Shown piece by piece: positions 10,917 through 13,648 of a DNA stretch of 13,648 nucleotides. The first letter of the stretch is position 1; every line of letters begins with the position of its first letter. The stretch is taken from contig JAJZPJ010000061.1 of the NCBI GenBank assembly GCA_021811225.1, positions 1 to 13,648 on the forward strand, written 5' to 3'. The position numbers and the translations under genes are program-made. The notes under the pieces are model-generated. The model saw only the letters and a list, made by a program, of their open reading frames with translations, searched no databases and was not told where the DNA came from. Source of the DNA: Pseudomonadota bacterium. GTDB taxonomy: Bacteria; Pseudomonadota; Gammaproteobacteria; Burkholderiales; Rhodocyclaceae.

Positions 10917-13648
10917 ATGAGCACCAGTCTTCTCAGCATCGGCATGACCGGCCTGAACGCCGCGCAGGCGGGCATCCTGACCACCGGCAACAACATCGCC
11001 AATGCCTCGACGCCCAACTACAACCGCGAACAGATCGTTCAGACCACCGCCATCCCGAACCTCACCGGCGGCGGCTTCATCGGCCAGGGCACCAACGTCC
11101 AGACGGTGACGCGCAGTTACAGCCAGTACCTCAACACCCAGTTGCTCTCGGCCCAGAGCGGCGCGTCGTCCCTGACCAGTTACGGCGCGCAGATCGCCCA
11201 GATCGACAACATGCTGGCCGATCCCACCGCCGGTCTCTCCCCCGCGCTCGCCAATTTCTTCCAGGGGGTGCAGCAGGCCTCGGCCAACCCGGCGTCCATC
11301 CCTTCGCGGCAGGCGATGCTCTCGAATGCCCAGTCGCTGGTGGCGAGCTTCCAGAGCATCAACCAGACGCTGCAGGGAATTCGCGACGGCACCAACACGC
11401 AGATCGGCGGCGAAGTCACCCTGATCAATTCCTACGCCACCCAACTCGCCGCCGTCAATCAGCAGATCGTTCTGGCCCAGGCCGGCAGCAACCAGCCGGC
11501 CAACAGTCTGCTCGACCAGCGCGACCAATTGATCTCCAATCTCAACAAGGAGATCGGCGTCACCACCACGGTTCAGAGCGACGGCACCTACAACGTCTTC
11601 ATCGGCAACGGCCAGCCGCTGGTGGTCGGCAGTCAGGCCTCGACCCTGACCACGACGCAGGACCCCAATGACCCGCAAAAGACCGCGGTGGCCTTCCAGG
11701 TACCCGGCGGGACAAGGGCGATCCTGTCCGACTCGTTGCTCACCGGCGGCACCCTGGGCGGACTGGTCGGCTTCCGCGACAATTCGCTCGATTCCGCCCA
11801 GAACCAGCTCGGTCTGATCGCCATCGGCCTGGCGACCAGCTTCAACGCCCAGAGCCAACTCGGCCAGGACTTGAACGGCAAGCTCGGCGGGCAGTTCTTC
11901 AGCGTGTCGCAGCCCGCGGTGTTCTCCAGCAGCGCGAATAGTGACTACACAACCAACCCCTCGCCGGTGAGCGCGACGATCAGCGACGTGTCCAAACTGA
12001 CCGCCAGCGATTATCGACTGAGCGCAAACGGCGGCGGCCTCTATACGTTGCTGAATCTGTCGGACAATACGACCGTCGCGAGCGGCCTCACCGTGGATTC
12101 CAACGGAAATCTGACCGATGCCAGCCAGACTCCGCCGGTGACCGCGTTCGACGGTCTGACCATCAAGGTGTCATCCACGCCGGCCCCGGCCACCGGCGAC
12201 TCCTTCCTGATCCAGCCCACGCGCACCGGTGCGGCCAACATCGCGGTGACCCTGACCGATCCCGCCGCCATCGCCCTGGCAACGCCGATCAGCACCGCCG
12301 CCGCCCAGGCCAACAGCGGCACCGCGACGATTTCTCCCGGCGTGGTGAGCGCTACCGCCTCGACCCTCGCGGCTGCCTTCAACATCACCTATCAGAGCGC
12401 ATCGCCGGCGGGATTCACCGGCTTTCCGGTGGGCTCGACGGTGAGCGTGGGTCCCGCTGGCAGCGCCACAAACACCACGATCACCAGTTCGTCGACGGTG
12501 GTGCCCTACACCGCCGGCGCCAATATCAGCGTCGATGGCGTCGGCGTGAATATCACCGGCACCCCCTCCAACGGCGACAGCTTCACCATCGCGCCGCCGC
12601 CGACCGCGCCTACGGCCTACGTGAATGGCGGCCTCACCGCGATGTTCGGCACGCCCGCCGCAGCGACGACTCAGGGCGCGGCGATCGGCAGCGCTGCGCC
12701 GACGCTGCCGCTGACGGTGACCATCGGCAGCAACGACCAGCTCAACATCGCCCTGGATGGCGGCTCAGCGACACCGATTACCCTGGCAGCGGGAACCTAT
12801 ACGACGTCTGCGGCGCTGCTTGCCGCGATCAATTCGGCCATCACCACGGCGGGTTTGGCGGCGAAAGCCTCAGCCGATCCGATCACCGGAAAACTGATGG
12901 TGACCTCGAACACGGTGGGCGGGGCAACCGCCGTCGCGCTGACCGAGGGTAACGGCGCCATGAGCGCGCTGTTCGGTTCTCCGATCTCGGGGCCGAGAGG
13001 CGAGGTCAGCGGCGGGAGCCCGCCGGCCAGCCCGCTGACCGTCACCGCCGGCGTGAACGACAAGTTCACCGTCAAACTCGATGGCGGCACCGCGGTGTGG
13101 GTCACCATCCCGCCCGGTAGTTACGCGACGCCGGCCGCACTGGCCACCCAGTTGCAGACCAGCATCAATGCCGCGGCCGCGCCGGCGTCGGCAACGGTAT
13201 CGATCAACGGCAGCAATGAACTGGTGGTGGCCTCGAATACCGTGGGCGGCGCTTCTGCGGTGGCCTTGGGCAACATCGACCTGGGCACGGGCGCCATCAC
13301 CTCCGGCACGGCGACCAGCACCAGCAGCCTGCCGGCGGCGCCGATCACCCTCAGCTACAACAAGACCAGCAATACCCTGAGCGGCTTTCCGGTCGGCGCG
13401 GTGGTCACGGTCAATGGCACCAGCACCACCATCGCTTCGACGAGCACCCAGGTACCCTACACCAGCGGCGCCACCATCCGCTTCAACGGCATCAGCTTCG
13501 CCATCAGCGGTGCGCCGAACAGCGGCGACACCTTCACCGTCGGCCCCAACGCCAACGGCGTTTCCGACAGCCGCAACGGCCTGTTGCTCGGCCAGTTGCA
13601 GACGGCGAAGATCCTCGAATCCACCGGCAGCGGCGGCCCGACCGCGAG
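10917..13648 (+). CDS. flgK: Hook-filament junction protein FlgK (HAP1), enlarged, 3' end missing
   Basis: FlgK forms the first junction layer between hook and filament. ATG 10917 opens a frame that stays open to the window edge (910 codons, no stop). The N-terminus MSTSLLSIGMTGLNAAQAG and GNNIANASTPNYNREQIVQ is diagnostic. Continuing blocks are FFQGVQQASANPASIPSRQA, NSLLDQRDQLISNLNKEIGV and LGGLVGFRDNSLDSAQNQL. From about 350 to 470 lies a beta-rich domain with DYRLSANGGGLYTLL and FLIQPTRTGAANIAV, as in long betaproteobacterial FlgK. Residues 468-562 form subdomain A, 576-789 the R1-R2 insert shared with FlgE, and 790-878 subdomain B, a second copy of A. SDSRNGLLLGQLQTAKIL then begins the conserved C-terminal part. 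Common FlgK proteins are about 450-660 aa, so this one is unusually large. Confidence 0.95.
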   Translation, partial: MSTSLLSIGMTGLNAAQAGILTTGNNIANASTPNYNREQIVQTTAIPNLTGGGFIGQGTNVQTVTRSYSQYLNTQLLSAQSGASSLTSYGAQIAQIDNMLADPTAGLSPALANFFQGVQQASANPASIPSRQAMLSNAQSLVASFQSINQTLQGIRDGTNTQIGGEVTLINSYATQLAAVNQQIVLAQAGSNQPANSLLDQRDQLISNLNKEIGVTTTVQSDGTYNVFIGNGQPLVVGSQASTLTTTQDPNDPQKTAVAFQVPGGTRAILSDSLLTGGTLGGLVGFRDNSLDSAQNQLGLIAIGLATSFNAQSQLGQDLNGKLGGQFFSVSQPAVFSSSANSDYTTNPSPVSATISDVSKLTASDYRLSANGGGLYTLLNLSDNTTVASGLTVDSNGNLTDASQTPPVTAFDGLTIKVSSTPAPATGDSFLIQPTRTGAANIAVTLTDPAAIALATPISTAAAQANSGTATISPGVVSATASTLAAAFNITYQSASPAGFTGFPVGSTVSVGPAGSATNTTITSSSTVVPYTAGANISVDGVGVNITGTPSNGDSFTIAPPPTAPTAYVNGGLTAMFGTPAAATTQGAAIGSAAPTLPLTVTIGSNDQLNIALDGGSATPITLAAGTYTTSAALLAAINSAITTAGLAAKASADPITGKLMVTSNTVGGATAVALTEGNGAMSALFGSPISGPRGEVSGGSPPASPLTVTAGVNDKFTVKLDGGTAVWVTIPPGSYATPAALATQLQTSINAAAAPASATVSINGSNELVVASNTVGGASAVALGNIDLGTGAITSGTATSTSSLPAAPITLSYNKTSNTLSGFPVGAVVTVNGTSTTIASTSTQVPYTSGATIRFNGISFAISGAPNSGDTFTVGPNANGVSDSRNGLLLGQLQTAKILESTGSGGPTA
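12318..12602 (+). repeat. FlgK subdomain copy A
   Basis: This encodes residues 468-562. It shares with copy B the ordered motifs GTATI/GTGAI, GFPVG, TTI, VPYT.GA.I, the GTPSNGDSFT/GAPNSGDTFT block and the general beta-strand pattern. In ordinary long FlgK this block occurs once and leads straight into the D.RN C-terminal motif; here copy A leads into the insert instead. Confidence 0.7.
12642..12977 (+). repeat. Insert repeat R1 within flgK
   Basis: This encodes residues 576-687, from MFGTPAAATTQGAAIGSAAP to AMSALFG, and is the direct counterpart of flgE R1. Across the first 62 codons I count seven amino-acid differences and 29 nucleotide differences. The core, NDQLNIALDGG followed by ITLAAGTYTTSAAL and GKLMVTS, keeps the IN-motif-like pattern. 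Confidence 0.8.
12978..13283 (+). repeat. Insert repeat R2 within flgK
   Basis: This encodes residues 688-789, starting SPISGPRGEVSGG. The pattern is NDKFTVKLDGG, VTIPPGSYATPAALATQLQTS, then ELVVAS. It matches flgE R2 in order and motifs but is more diverged in DNA than the R1 pair. Confidence 0.75.
13284..13550 (+). repeat. FlgK subdomain copy B
   Basis: This encodes residues 790-878, the second copy of subdomain A, and leads into NANGVSDSRNGLLL, the expected C-terminal junction of FlgK. B therefore occupies the ancestral position and A is the extra copy, or an A-insert unit was added by recombination. Boundaries are approximate. Confidence 0.7.

Overview
The window is a flagellar locus from a GC-rich Gram-negative bacterium. 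P- and L-ring genes, a bifunctional FlgJ with a muramidase domain, a MotC/MotD-type stator pair, and sigma-54 plus sigma-28 promoters together point to a betaproteobacterium (Rhodocyclales-like is my guess) or a Pseudomonas-like gammaproteobacterium. No mobile element, RNA gene, CRISPR array or non-flagellar gene was found.

Layout. Positions 1-85 hold the tail of a MotA-family stator gene (motC-like), followed by motD (208-1002). Convergent to these on the minus strand are flgN (1052-1522), flgM (1557-1865) and flgA (1939-2637). A 226-bp divergent region (2638-2863) separates flgA from a long plus-strand run: flgB, flgC, flgD, flgE, flgF, flgG, flgH, flgI, flgJ and the first 910 codons of flgK, which runs off the right edge. 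Gene order follows assembly order: proximal rod (FlgB, FlgC, FlgF), distal rod (FlgG), hook cap and hook (FlgD, FlgE), L and P rings (FlgH, FlgI, with FlgA as P-ring chaperone), rod cap/muramidase (FlgJ), and hook-filament junction (FlgK, with chaperone FlgN). FlgM is the anti-sigma-28 factor that links hook completion to late gene expression.

Regulation visible in the sequence. A sigma-54 site lies before flgB. A perfect-consensus sigma-54 site and a near-consensus sigma-28 site lie in tandem before flgK. A weaker sigma-28 site lies on the minus strand before flgM. A 15-bp palindrome, CGGCAA-N3-TTGCCG, occurs before flgA/flgB and before flgK, and with one arm mismatch before flgJ. All three copies are intergenic, which makes it a candidate operator for a flagellar master or enhancer-binding regulator.

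The most unusual feature is protein architecture. FlgE (639 aa) is about 220 aa longer than an ordinary hook protein. FlgK (more than 910 aa) is far longer than usual. Both carry the same two-repeat insert (R1-R2, about 105-112 aa each) that resembles the flagellin hook IN motif. The R1 copies of the two genes remain about 84% identical in DNA over 186 nt. In FlgK the insert is also flanked by two copies of a native-looking subdomain. Hook and junction have therefore been enlarged with the same module, which may form a shared outer surface. Apart from this and the palindromes, the locus looks like a conventional flagellar cluster.
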